Part shown: one piece after another, positions 13,701 to 27,000 of the stretch
How positions within the stretch are numbered: position 1 is the stretch's first letter
Layout of the letters: each line of letters begins with the position of its first letter
Assembly: GCF_000189635.1 (NCBI RefSeq)
Contig: NW_002476426.1
Span: forward strand, 248,001-312,000
Length of the DNA: 64,000 bases
Source of the DNA: Tetrahymena thermophila SB210
Taxonomy: Eukaryota; Ciliophora; Oligohymenophorea; Hymenostomatida; Tetrahymenidae
Direction of reading: 5' to 3'
Position numbers and translations under genes: made by a program
Notes under the pieces: generated by a model
What the model saw: the letters and a program-made list of their open reading frames with translations, nothing else
Databases searched by the model: none
What the model was told of the DNA's origin: nothing

Positions 13701-14185
13701 AACAATGTTTAGTATTTTAGATGACAATTATTGCTATTTTTTTATTAAGAAATAGCTTACTAACTACTAATAGATGCTTTGTTAGGTACCTTTATATTTT
13801 TATAAAGTTGCATACTCTTTTGGGAATTACTTTTAGGCGTATTATTATTCTTTTAAATTTTTAAATTAATTCCATTTTTAATCAAATCTACCATTTGCAT
13901 ATTTTTATTATAATTGTCTATGCCAATTTTTGAGATAATGTCTGCGCTCAAGTCCTAGTCTAATTATATGGACTTTTTATCCTCTAATTTTGTTTTTTGG
14001 CAAAGAATTACATTTTCTTGGGCTTATGATATACTTATTTTATTTTAACTTTAATTTTATGCATGAACATTACCTCTTAAACAGAGGTCAGATATTTTAA
14101 TTTTATCATAGCTGACCTTTTTGCTAGGAAATGTAGTTTACTGCATGCTTTAATTAGAAAAGCTTGCCTTATTAGTTTTATCCAT
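10784..14185 (-). CDS. Q/N/S-rich low-complexity protein with C-terminal coiled coil
   Basis: The start is ATG at 14185 (MDKTNKASFSNQSMQQTTF) and the stop is TGA at 10786-10784. Most of the frame is rich in Gln (largely TAA/TAG), Asn, Ser and Lys, as in NNCHLKYQTLLNDRARSNQ, with no recognised domain. Toward the C-terminus there is an acidic stretch (TTENEDQEEQDVIITFSENV) followed by a heptad-like segment, KLESRLGALELEMSSIVQRC, that should form a coiled coil. Introns lie near 11105-11170 and 11345-11405. The final residues are hydrophobic and AT-driven (INIYFLSIIIIIIF), so the true C-terminus may be altered by an unseen intron. The likely state is largely disordered with a coiled-coil end. Function is unknown. 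Short standard-code frames on the plus strand here are shadows. Confidence 0.6.
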
Positions 14186-15122
14186 TTTATCGTAACGTAA
14201 GAATGTAACAAAACCTCAAAAATGGTAGTAAAATAAATTGCTTATGTAAATAAGATTAGTAGGTAATTTGGAAATCAAATGGATCTTATTTCCTATTCCG
14301 CTTAAATATATGTAATTTTTTTAGTTGTATTTTTTATTAATTGAGTTAATTGTTGTAATAATTTTATTTAGCTATAAAAATGTGAATTTTTTAAAATATT
14401 GAATGGTATGAATCTTTTAATATTCTTAACTAATGGATATTTTTAAATTAAAAATGTAGGAAAAGATTCTTTTGTATTTATTATTGGCGCTAATAAAATT
14501 TTGAAATTCAAAAATAAATGAAAATATGACCAATAAAAATAAAATTTGTTGGATTTCATTTTAATACATGTGGGAATGCATTCTACTTCTTAAATTTTAA
14601 TATTAATTTAGTTTAAATACTTTAAAAGATTAGCTTTGAAACAGTAAAATATAAAGTAAAAGTAACAATTACACACAACCACAATCAAAATACAAATCTC
14701 AAATTTTTAAATACTAAATTCAATTTTAATTTAGATTTGAAAAGAATTAATGATTTTTTGAATGAATGAATGAATGAAGGAAGGAATAAACAATATTAAA
14801 TAAATGCTATACAATAAGTATTATTAGTAATTTTGTTGAATTATTTATTAGCTTAAAATTTTAAATGAATTAAAAGAAAAATTTAAAATTGAATATAAAC
14901 AACAAACAATTTTATAAATAAAAAAACATAGAATATATTTTAATATGTCATGCTTAGTACAATTTAAATCCAAAATTTATCTTATCATTTATTGTAAAAA
15001 TTAGTTATATTTTATAGTTATTAAAAAGTTAGAAAATAAAGTAGTTAATATTAAGACAAATATAAATATTAATAAATTAATTATATAAAAAATATTTTGA
15101 ATAATTAAATAATAATTTTTAT
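14186..15122. other. AT-rich intergenic region with tetranucleotide repeat
   Basis: No conserved coding frame was found. It holds the probable promoter of the Q/N-rich gene and the 3' flank of the AP-3 delta gene. A short tandem GAAT/GAAG repeat occurs at 14760-14785. Confidence 0.6.
14760..14785. repeat. short tetranucleotide microsatellite (GAAT)n
   Basis: About four copies of GAAT/AATG are followed by two of AAGG. It is a simple intergenic slippage repeat. Confidence 0.8.
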
Positions 15123-18100
15123 TCAAGAATTATCTGCATCATTCTCTTCTTACAAAGCATTATATTATTATCCTCCATTAGCAATACTTGGCATTTAAAA
15201 TTTCTTTACTGTATATTTTGCTTATTATGGCTCTTATTTCTAAACTTGATTTTCAGTTAATTCTGTAGTTTCAGGATTAGCATCTATTTATTTTTCATTA
15301 TTTTTTAATGTTTTACCATTTTCAGGATTATTTTCATCGCTCTTATTTTCGCCATTTTAATTTAATTTTTCTTCTTCTTTACTCTCCTATAATTTCTCTT
15401 TGCTTTGCTCCTATTTATTTTATTTAAGATATATATTTTTATAAAATTAATTATTAAGAATAATATACTTGCTATTCTTTAATTCTTCCTTATACACTTA
15501 AAAATTCTTTACATTTTTAACTAATCTTATCAATTTCCTCTTAATTTTTTTAAACAGGTTCGTTAAGATCTACCAAAGGGGCAATATACTTTTAAGCCTT
15601 TATTTTTTATATTTAAATTAGATAAACACTTTTTTAAAAGTAATTTTCTTACATCAGGATGAATGGGCTCAAAGTCTATTAGAATTGAATTCAAATTACT
15701 TATGCTTTCAATAATATTTTTTTCAATTTGTGAAGGTATCTACTAAACTAAGTTGTTAAGACTTTCATTTTAGGGATTTACAATTCTTAATAAAAGATTT
15801 TGGCTAATATCAAGCTCAAAATTTATTCCTTTTATTTGTTATAGCTTAATCAATATTTCAATAGATTTTAATAAAATTTGTTAAAACTCCTCATTTTTCT
15901 CCAAGTTTTGAATTTTTTGTGAATATTTCACTAAACACTATTTTTATATTTTAAAAATTTATGTTGATTTGTTTTTAATTCATTAAAATTTACTTTGAGA
16001 AGAGCAGTTTGTATTTCGTAAGATGACTATTCAAAAACTTAAAGAAGTTAAACATTATTTAAAAGATTTAGCAATTTCATTACCTCATTACTATCCTATT
16101 AATTCATTAGAAAATAATTATTTTATAAATATTCTTTTATCAACTTACTTTCATTAATTATGAGTATTCTCCCACAATAAACATAAATGTTTAGAATATA
16201 ATTTCCTAAGCAGTGATAGGTGAATTACTAATTTTTTAATCGTTAGCTTCAATTGTTTTGATTCTAAAATAATTAAACGTTTCATCAGATTAGTTAAGCA
16301 TTAAATGGCTTAATTCACTTATAACCTAATACGACAATGAAAATATTGTCTTACTCAATCCATCTATTCTTACCATTATATCCTTTTTTTATTTTAAATC
16401 AATAGTTAATTTTATAAAAGAACTTATTTTTAAAAAATATTTCATTTACATATATCATATTTTAAATTTCGAGAGCATTTTCTGCAGAAAGTACATTTTT
16501 ACTTAAGCATGAAACAACAGTTTCTATCAACCAGTCATAATCGCTAACATATTCATAGTCATTTGCTTTGGTGCATGCAATTATACAAGAAATACTTCTC
16601 CTTTAGAGTCTCATGAATTGGGCAGATTCTGTTCTTTTTGATTTATTCTACTGCTTGATTACAATTTGCTTCAGTACTATTTCTATAAAGTCTTCATAAA
16701 TTTATTTGTTCATAAAATTCTAAAAGATATCTAATATTTAGAGTTTTGTGTAAGCATCGCTTGTTCCATCAAGTGTTTCCATTAAAAAGCTTTTGTATTC
16801 GTTGATCATGACTTGATTAGTAGAAATCATTTTATTTAAAAGGTTGAATCCTAAGCTTTGCAAATTTGCGTCGTCATGCTCTATAAAAATTTTTACTTTT
16901 TCGCAGGCTAAATCATATAAACTGGCATCTTCCTTAAAGAATTCAATGACTGAATTTAGTAATTCATATTCCAATGCTTTTGAATTTGTTGTTGTAAGAA
17001 GATTGCTATATATTTCTTACAATTTTTTAACTAAACGGGGTTCAAGTCTTATCATTTTGTGGAACTTTATTTTTTATAACATTATTATTTAAAATTGTTG
17101 TGTTGAAACCAATAATAATTACTGTTTTAACCATTTTAATCAAGAACCAATTAGATTTTTGTTTATTTATTAGTTCATAAAGAGGTTTGATGAATAATGG
17201 AAAGAGTTTTGGCTAAACATTTAACACACTATTAACTATACTTGTAAAGCATGCCAATACAGCTTTTTAGTTAAAAATAATAGATTTAATTTTTTTTCAT
17301 AATATAAAAAGCAAATACTTGGATTGTCTTCTTTTAAAATAATTGAGTCCAAAATGTTTTCTAAATTTCCTTGGATAGTTTAAGGGCATACTTAAAAAAT
17401 TTTTGCAACTAACGCCATGGCTTTCTTTCTAAGTATTGGTTTATTGCTTTTTAATATTTTTATAGAATCTTCAATCAAAATTGGACCCATATCTGCAGTA
17501 ACTATATTAGTAACGCAGCTGAGTATACAAGAAACCTCAACGTGGTTAGATTTCATAATTTCCTTTTGATTTAATTTAAAATATTTTACTTTATTTGTTA
17601 TTTTTGTTTTTAACATTAAAAATATGCTTTTAATCATAAAATATAGCTGATCTATTATCTACCTAAGTTATCTTATTTGAAATCATTGTTATAATTCAAG
17701 AAATTAATATGATTACCTTTTTAAACAGATTTGTTGCCATAAAAAGACTTTGGCTTGAAGGATCAATACAAACAGGTACCTATAAGCAAGCCATTTTTTT
17801 AGGTCCAAAAGATGAGCAACTAAGACAATTGACTATCAAAAAGTCTAACTATCTCAAATCAACTCCTTCCATTTTAAGCTTTTGGATTTATATTATTAAA
17901 TCATAAGGTTTATGTGTTTTTAAAATTAAATGTAAACACATATTAAAAAGTATGTATAATATAAAACCATCTTAAAAAATTAAATTACAAAGAATAGCTT
18001 TTGCAATGCAATTTGAAGTGTTTTTGGGTCAGAGGCTTTAAGTTCTTTTTTAATTTCTTCAAGTTAATAGCTTAAAATGGCTTTTTATTCTTATTAAGGA

Positions 18101-18168
18101 CTAGCTCTCACTTGCTTAATAATTTCGCTAATTGTTTTCTAAGGATTGAAGATTTTCTTGACTTTCAT
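15123..18168 (-). CDS. AP-3 complex subunit delta (adaptin N-terminal HEAT-repeat protein)
   Basis: Spliced exons give the typical large-adaptin trunk. From the N-terminus: KKELKASDPKTLQIALQKLF, then LKMEGVDLRQLDFLIVNCLS (cf. the KLxYLxMxGxD motif), then SLFMATNLFKK joined across an intron to EIMKSNHVEVSCILSCVTNI. RKKAMALVAKIF follows, then KSNWFLIKMVKT, then MIRLEPRLVKKLQEIYSNLL, then YELLNSVIEFF. The NW-LIK and LEPRL-KKL blocks are diagnostic of the delta chain of AP-3, which sorts cargo from endosomes to lysosome-related organelles. The start is ATG at 18168 (MKVKKIFNPQKTISEI) and the stop is TGA at 15125-15123. Several introns of about 50-170 nt are visible, for example around 17285-17338 and 17560-17730. 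The C-terminal part is low-complexity (TENQVQKQEPQQAKYTVKKF), as in the hinge of other delta chains, and no ear domain was recognised. Confidence 0.82.
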
Positions 18169-19010
18169 TTTTACACTATTGGCTATTTAACTAATATGCT
18201 TTTTGATGATATGATTTGGGCTATTTTTTTTAAGTTTTCTCAATAATTAAAGCAAGTAAATTTTTTTTTTCTGTTTTAATAAGATTATTTAATTGCCAAA
18301 ATCGCTTTAATAAACTTTATAATTAAAGGATGAAGCAAGCAGAAAAGTTATCAACATATAAAAAATATTAATTTTTAAAACGTGTATCTAATGAGTGCAA
18401 AATAAACAAAGAAATATCTATTTTCAATCACTTGAAACTCATATAAATTCATAATGACAAATCAAAACTTTTAAATTAATGCAATATCTTTTTTTTTGTC
18501 AAAAATCAATCAATTAAATCAATACTTGAATAGAAAAAATATTCTAAATTCCAAAACGTAATTCTTAAAAATGATGCAATTTGATAAATAAAATATATTA
18601 AAATAAAATCAATTAGTTAATAAATTTTAAATTAAAAATTTTGCCATCTACTCTTTTTTTGACGTTTAAGATATTCAAATCTACTCCAATTTCAGCTAAA
18701 AGTAAAAAAAAATAGTATATTGATGCAGGGTAATTTAAAATAATAAAGTAAATTAATCAAACAATTATGATTAAAACAACAAACTAAAAATTATATAAAG
18801 AAATTGTAATCGCAATTACTTTAAATAGTGAATTTATTCAAATTAGATTAAATAAGATAATTAAAATAAAGCGCTTTAAACAAATAAAAACATAAATATA
18901 AATAAATACTTTTGAAAAATTTTTATAATTTTGTACTTTTAGTTTTGAATCAATTATAAATATCTCATGAAAAATATTCATATTGATTTGTTGAAATAAT
19001 TTCTTTTTGC
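18169..19010. other. AT-rich intergenic region
   Basis: This is upstream of the AP-3 delta start and downstream of the aspartic protease stop. Nothing conserved was seen on either strand. Confidence 0.6.
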
Positions 19011-20552
19011 TCAATGTTTATGCTATATTTTACTATATTTCATTTATTTATGTTCTTTATTACTATCTTAAATTTTTTACTCCAATTTTTAACTCTTTTC
19101 TTTAACGGAATTATAGTCTTACTTTGTATTTATGAATTCTAAAGAGGTGTCTAGTATATCTTTTTGGAGCATTGGAGGTTATGTATTTTTATGACTTTAC
19201 TTCTTTTTATAGAAAGATATCGTAGAATCATCTTAATTAAACACAGTATATTATGTTCTTATAAATATATCTCCAAGAATAATCACATGTTCCATTTCTA
19301 AGCCTAGATTCATCCCACTCACTCTTACATAGCAAACAGACTCATCACAAAGCAAATATTAATTTGGATAAATAAGAATATGCCTGCTTTATTCGCAAAG
19401 AGTGAATTTGAAAATAGGGTATACTGATTCATCTGTAGCCTCACATCTCAACAAATTATATTTATCATCAATAGCACAATTTAACTTCTTGAGCTTTTTA
19501 AAGAATTTAACAAGTATCTTAAAATCATTGTCATTAAATACAATAAAACTAGTTCCAGAATCAATAATTGCCTACTTAGACTAAAAATGCAAATCGATTT
19601 CTACATCTGAAATAATTGGAGCTATCTTTTATACTTAAACTGACCAATACGATCTAAAAGAGCAAGGACAAGTAAAAAAATCGCTGTCATCAGCTAATGA
19701 GGGATCCACGGAATCACCTCCTAAAATAAAAAAATCTTTGTTAGTCATACCAAAATTTATATTTTCAGCTTCTCCAGAAAGAGAAAATGCAAATTATCTT
19801 TTAGTAATTTATCCCTGCTCTTTAAGATTATCTAAAATAGTTTTTCTTCCATCACTCATTGAACTAAATCCTAGTCCAAATAACCCGTGTCCTGGGAAAA
19901 AATCGAGATCAAGCATTGAAGTTACAAGTAGAAAATCTTGATTATTTGCAATAAATTTATTGTGAGCAAATCCTATTTGGTCTCTATAAACTGATGCATT
20001 TACTTCTCCTTTGCCATAAGTTATTTAAATAGTCTCATTTTAATTCCCACAGGTGGTACTCTTATCACAGTCAAAGAATTTCTTAATTCCTACCTACTAG
20101 CATGTGCTGCATGATGCATGAGATAACCAGGTGTAGGAACTTCCAGTATCTAGCATTACCTAAAACTCTTGCCTTTCAGATCCTACGTAAATATCTACTA
20201 AATAGGCATTACCATAAGTTGTGTATAATGGAAAACTAGTATAGTTTCCGTGGTTTGGCTTGGTTGTGTTATTATTTTGCTAATTATAATTATTTACATG
20301 TGCAATAAATTTTCTATTAAATTTCTGTTTGCTATTGCTTTGACTCTATTGAGTTTGATTGCTATAATATGTAGAAGAACTAAGCCAGCTGCTACTCCTC
20401 TCCTACTTTTGAAAAAAATAAACCTATTAATCTAATATTTGAACCATGCTATTTAAATCTTTATAATCATTTTATCTTTAAATCTCCAACACATATTGCT
20501 TGGTTAAAGCTTAGGAAATAAATAAAAGCTAAAGCACTAGTTTTAATATCAT
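19011..20552 (-). CDS. secreted pepsin-family (A1) aspartic protease, 513 aa, intronless
   Basis: A single exon runs from ATG at 20552 to TGA at 19011. The N-terminus MILKLVLQLLFISQALTK looks like a signal peptide. A Ser/Asn/Gln-rich propeptide-like stretch of about 90 residues follows. The first catalytic motif is VMLDTGSSYTWL with Asp near residue 135. The second is AIIDSGTSFIVF with Asp near residue 331. Other family landmarks are GHGLFGLGFSS, FFILGGDSVDP and the C-terminal VIILGDIFIRTQYTVFNQDD. After this the chain carries an unusual Lys/Gln-rich tail of about 60 residues ending in KYSKIQHKH, instead of stopping near the usual C-terminus. The enzyme is an endopeptidase of the secretory pathway, probably lysosomal/phagosomal or secreted. 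Location is inferred from the signal peptide only. Confidence 0.9.
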
Positions 20553-21020
20553 AACTATAATTTTTTTAATTGAATTGTTAAATATTTTTAAAAATTGTTA
20601 AGTAAAAAATTATCTTAAGGCTTTAGTTAAGTAATTAATAATAATTAATTAGTATATAGAATAATACCATATACCTTCTTGGTAATTAATTTAAAAAAAT
20701 TGTATAAGATTTATTTTTTTTTAAGGCTTCCATAGACAAAAAATAGACTAAATAATTCAAATTGTTCAATATTTTTTCAAGTTAAATTATGTGATAAGAA
20801 AGAAAAATCAGATAAAATTCATATTTAAATTGAAAGAAATAGATTTCTAAATCGGAAATACTTATCATCCTTAAATCTAAAAAATACTACTTTTTGTTTC
20901 TAAACCAAAATATTAATTTTATCAATAAATAATTTGTTTGTAAATTTATACTTAGATGTATCGTTTTTTATAAAAAACTACATATTCAAATGATTATTTT
21001 ATTTATATACTTCTTCATTT
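20553..21020. other. AT-rich intergenic region
   Basis: This is the spacer between the protease start and the end of the first giant surface-protein gene. Nothing conserved was seen. Confidence 0.6.
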
Positions 21021-24000
21021 TCATTATAGTATGATTAGTAACAAAAAAACAAAACAAACATTCAAAACTTTAGCGTTAATTGTCTAAACTACAAGAATTG
21101 TATCTTAGGTAGTGAAAGAAATTATTATAGGTTATGTTACTTCAGCTTCTGAGCTAGGATCATCTACAGAGCCAATAAAATATGCAGTATAACTATAATT
21201 TGAAAATAATTTATGAGAAAAATAAGAATATATTAAAATTTATTTACTCAGTTCCTGGCTAAAGTTAGATAAACTTGAATTCTTAGATTACTTCTCTTTA
21301 GCAGTATCTCATTTCAAAACTAAATAAATTTTAATCATAAAAATTTAATCCTTTCTTAATTTAGTCTGGGGAAGGCGAAGTATTTGATTTTCCTTACTCA
21401 ATCCCAACTATAATAAATCCATCCAAATTTTTTAACTTTAAATAAGTTAAAGCTGTGGTGGTAAACACTTGTTTTGGTTAAGCTACAGCAATATCAATTG
21501 TACGAGTAAATATATTATCTTAAGTTTAAACAGAAACTATTTGAGGATAATTTGAAGAACTTGGAAGATAGGGAATGAAGTTATTTATAAAGTTGCTCAT
21601 TATGATTTGTTATTTAATTAAAAAATTAGTGTTATCTTGTTATATTGTGTAATCAGGAAGAATGTAATACATGTACCTAATTTTTAAATTATATATATAT
21701 TTATATTTAAGTAAAAACCAATTTTATGAATAATTACGGGTAGTTAGCATTGATTGGGTTCCTAACATCTCTATTATTATAATTAAAATTCTTGTAATTT
21801 GGATATTAATTACAATGTGTATCCTTATCTGATAACACCCTTTAACTTGGCAAAGTGAAATATTTTTAAATTGAGCATGTTATTTACATAGTTTACTGAA
21901 ACGTAAGCAAGCCATTAAAAAAGAAAGTTATCTTTAAGAGATATGATCCATTACTAAGAGTTTTCCAAGTTACTGATTAAAATACACTAGTTAGTTAATT
22001 CTAATTTTAGCAATAATATTTAAATGAGTAGTAAGTATTTGCCTTTAAATTATCAAAAGTTTTATAAATAGGCTAATTAATATATGAAATATCAACTCCA
22101 TAAATTTTTTGTTTGAGATCTTTATAAGAAGAAACAGTTGGTTATAAACCTTTAACTCCAGTAACAATATTTAGAATATCATTAAAAGCTATATTCTATG
22201 TAGAAGGATCTATGCCTTTTATTCGAAAATAAATAAATTAAAACTAAAAATTATCATGAATATTAATTAAATCTTTGTTAAATTATATAATAATTAAAGT
22301 TTAATTTAAAAAATAAATTAAAGATAATCAACAGCTATGTCATTTATTTAATATTGTAAAAATACTACTTTAACTAGCAAATTCTATAATAATATAATTA
22401 TTTAATTGTTTTAGGTTACCTATTACCCAGAATGCCATTCCAGGCTAGTTGCATTGAATTTATAAAGAGACAGAATTTTATAAAACTTATAGAATTGTGA
22501 TTGGTGAAGCTAAAGGGGCTACATTGTTCTGAGAAATATACTTTATAGTAATTTAGCTTGGAGGTAAGTATGCTAATTAGTTTACTCCGCTAACTTAAAA
22601 TGTCAATAAAATTTATAAATTAACATTACTGGGATTATGAGTTAAATCTTTAAGTAAGAAATACATTCTACTATCATTTGAAGTACCAGTAATTTTATTG
22701 ATAAGGTAATTTCTATTATTTAATTCAAAATATAAATTTATTATATAAAAATGAAAGAATTGATTTACTAATCGAAGTCTAGATTGTTAGAATTTGTATT
22801 TTAAAGCAAAGGAGTAAATATCACATTATCTAACGGCATGCAATTATAAAAGTCTAATTCAATGGGTAAGGAAATACCACTTACAGGAATTTCATAGTAG
22901 TATTACCTCGCATTTATTTAGCAAGCCTCAGAACTAACTATTACTTTTAGGTTTGGTATTATTGAATATAAATTAGCATTATCATTAATTTTAGTTGCAG
23001 AGAGTGAATAAATTCCAGGCGCTGTAGTTGTCAAGGCTCCCATTGTAAATTAAATATTATTACTACCCCTAATTGTAAATAGGGTAGCGGGCTTTAATTT
23101 AAAAAGATTTGCGAATCCAGAAAGATTAATCCCGAATGATATAAGATAAGTTTGATTGTTTGCAGGTTATAGATTTATCAATTTACTGTAATATCCTATG
23201 TTGACTATCACTGTTCTTGTGTTAAGAAGAACTTAAGATTGTATTATCATATTTATATTTGTAGAATTTACTTATTTATTCATACCATAAATAAACCAAA
23301 TCAAGTCTATTTTAGTTGTATCATTGGTGAATGAATAATAATTTGATTATTAAATTAAACTTATCCCAACTACATTTGTAGTGTAAGAACCTATTGCCAA
23401 ATCAGGAGACTGAAAAAGATAAAGTCTGATATAATTTTAAATTTATTCAGGAATATATTAGGGAGAATATATTCCTTCTAATAATAGCTTATAGCTGTAC
23501 CAAGTATTTGTTGGAACTGATGAAAATGTTATTTTAATAAGTCTTTAGGTAAAAAATACACAAGCAGTATTTGATAAAACTGTGTTTGTATTTATTTGAA
23601 TAAGAGTGCATGTAATTACTTATCCTATTTAATTATTGGAGAAACTGGAAGGAAGCTAAAGATAAATTGGAATTGAGGAGCTTAGCTAAGTACTAGTTAC
23701 ATCAAAAGCTATATTTAAGTTGTAAACAGATCTTATTAAAGTATTTGAAATTTAAACTGAAGAAATTATAAAAGAATATTGACTAGGAACAGTTAGTTCA
23801 GCGCGTGGTGTGCTTATATAGGAAAATTATTTGATACCATTAGAAAGTATAGCATCGTCATCGATACCTATCCATACTTCATTATCACTAGCTGTTGGAT
23901 CTTTATTTTTCAATTCTGGTTAAGATATTCCATGGATAACAATATGGAATTCAATATTTGCATAAACATTTTAATTAAACCAAAGGACTAGTCTATTATC

Positions 24001-27000
24001 GTTAATTAACTCACAATAAGCTAATTTAAAATCTTAATACTAGATAGGTGTTGGAATATTTTTAACCCTTGTATAACACTCAGGATTAACTTCTCTATTT
24101 ACACCAACTCCTACATAATAAGGGAAATTTATATAGATTCTTGTGTAATAATTTAAATTTATTGTAGGCTTAATAAAGAAAGTGTAAGAAGACTCAAATC
24201 CTTATTAGTTAAATAATTTAGAGAAAAGAGATATGTAGAGAGGAGATAAAATGGTTGGATCAATAACACCTTTACTAATAGCCATTGCATAAGAGTAGCT
24301 ACCAGTGACTTAGCTAGTTTGGATTACTACTGCTCCATCCATCCATTATCCTTATATATTAAAAGTACTTGAAGAGCTACTTGGTGTGTATGTTCCTAAG
24401 CATTTCAAAGTAAAAATATATTAATCTGGATTTCTAAATTAAGTTTTTGGATATATTCTAATATCTCTCAAGTTAGCATTATATACTATATAACTCCATC
24501 TCCAACTTAACTTAAACTAATCGTTAGGAACTACAGTAATAGATGTAGGAGCTTCATAAACAGAGCATCTGATTATTAAGATAAATGAAAAATATGTTAT
24601 AAATAAGTAATATTGTTACTGAAATAATTTTTTTCATAAGATTTTAAATATTTAGGTAAGATAAGCATTTATATAGAAGATAGTAAAAAAAATTTACCTT
24701 ATAAATTTACTCCTTGAGGGTATAGCTTAGTACGGTGCAATCAAAAATCCAAAGTCAAAGGAATAGAAAGAAGTAGAATAAAATCTTTCTCTAGGTGATG
24801 AAGAAAATGTAAAATTAAAAGGAGATTTGTAATTTGCATTTTTAACTTCAAATTATAAGTTATTTATAGTCAACACTTTCAAATAAGGTTAAGTAGACAT
24901 TAAAAAGTTATTAGATAAGCATTGTGAAAAAAGAATAAAATTTCCAATAGTGGTTAAGGGAGTTGAAAGAATATTTCCAAAAACTCTTCCTCCTGTAATT
25001 TTTTAAGTTGGCAAGTATATTAAAATGTCATATTTAACACCAGATACAGAAGCTTAAGAGCTTGCTTTTATAATTAAAAAAAAAATTATGTTTAGCAATA
25101 AATTTTTGAAATTTAAAGTAAATTTAATTTTCTAAAATAATTTGATTACCATCAACATACACTGTGAAAAGGAGATATTCAATTACATCTAAAAGGTATT
25201 TTTAGGTCGGCTTTAAGACTACTTACCATTTCTAAGTTGATTAAGAAACTGAACATGTAAAATAATTTGATAAATAGTTATTTAAATCACAAACTGAAGA
25301 AGCTAAGGCTAGTGAAGATAAATTTACTGAGAAATTTATTTGGATTACTAAAAAACCATATCCTGTTTATGAAGAAGGATCTAAAGAAGTTTTAGCATTG
25401 ATTTAAATTGAAAAATCTACTGCTTATTTACCTACTGACATGGGGTAAATATTATTCATGACTTAGTTTACTATACATGTGTTATAATATGTAGCCACCG
25501 ATTATGATTCTTGTTAGTACGAATAAACTTTGCCTTATCCAGAAGAAAATGAATACATAAAAATTGGAGTGAGTTACAGTTAGTAAGCAAATTAGTAACT
25601 AAAAAAGGGATTTATCCAAGTTATAGATATAGTGCCTAATAGCTTAGCATCAATAGGACAATATACGTTGTATATTGTAAACTTGTCTTAGTCTGGATAT
25701 TATCCTATTATGTCATTATAAATATAATTAAATTTAGTACAATACTATGACACTCCGAAAGGTGGGTTTGTAAAGCCCAAAGTACTAGGCCCAAAAACAT
25801 TATAATACAAAGAAGAGATAGTAACACCTGCTCCTGATTATCCAGGATTAAAATTGTTATTATGATTTTGATAGACTTAGCCTTAATCTTAAATAGAAGT
25901 GTTTGCTGTGCCTAAAGGTTAAACATTAGTCATATCCAGTTTATATTAACTTTAGTTAGCTTTTTTATACAATAATATATTAAAATTATATCAAATATTT
26001 TATTCAATTACCTGGCGTAACAGACCATTAACTAGATGTGAATGATAAAGGTGCATTTGTGATAATAGCTGAGAAAATAGGGCTAATTGGATTAGCTATA
26101 TTACTATAAGTAGGAGCACCGTACACCCTAAATACATTAACTATTCTAAGTTAATTAGGAACTCCGTTTGATGTTTTCGAAAAATCGCAAAAGGCCACAA
26201 CAAGACGCTTTGGCATTAAAATTTGAGATCCATATAGTTTATTTTATATTGGTATTAACAAATTAAAATCATTTTCTATATCTGTTAGTCCTGTAGCCAA
26301 TACCATGTTGTAATTCATCCATGTTTCTTTTCCGCTAATTCCATTCGAATTATAAAAATAGCAATTGTTAGCTGAGCATCCAATATCCTTTTAAGCTTAG
26401 CCTTGAGGATTATAGAAATTTAAGTAGGGTTTTAGCTCAACAGATTCATCAAAAAAAACCTTTATAAATTTTATATATTATTAAAAGTTAAACATACAAT
26501 AAATATGGATACTGCTATTGCAGGAGCACCTAGGTATTCAGTTTAAGCTATGCTTCCACCTACTCTTAAAAAAGTAGGAAATCTGTGACCTGGGTTGATT
26601 GAATTCTCACTGAAGTTGATATAACTTATTTTAGAGGTTTTAAGAGGATTAAGCTAAATTGTATATGCATTAATTAGCTAAGCTGACTATACTGTATATG
26701 ATAAGGGTGTTCCAGCTGCATAATTAGCATAATCAAACCATATTACAAAATCTAATAAATCATCATCAGCTTACAGCTATGAGTGAAATCCCGTTCTAAA
26801 CTTAATTCTTCTCATAGCAAAAACTCCTCCGTTTCCATTTTATTAAACTGAAAATCCCCTCCAATTGTTGCAATCACTAACTTGAGTTGCTATTATAATA
26901 AGATTTTTATTAACTTAAGTCAAAGAAAAAAAAATATTTACAAATGCATTCGAATCTTTATATATTATATGGAACGGTAGCAGTTGGAGGGCTTGTTTAA

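Noticed and set aside
16844-17092. Plus-strand ORF within the AP-3 delta region
   Set aside because: The minus strand carries unmistakable adaptin motifs across the same bases.
20250-20435. Plus-strand hydrophobic ORF of 61 aa
   Set aside because: It is antisense to the propeptide region of the aspartic protease. Hydrophobicity comes from the complement of Gln/Ser/Asn codons.
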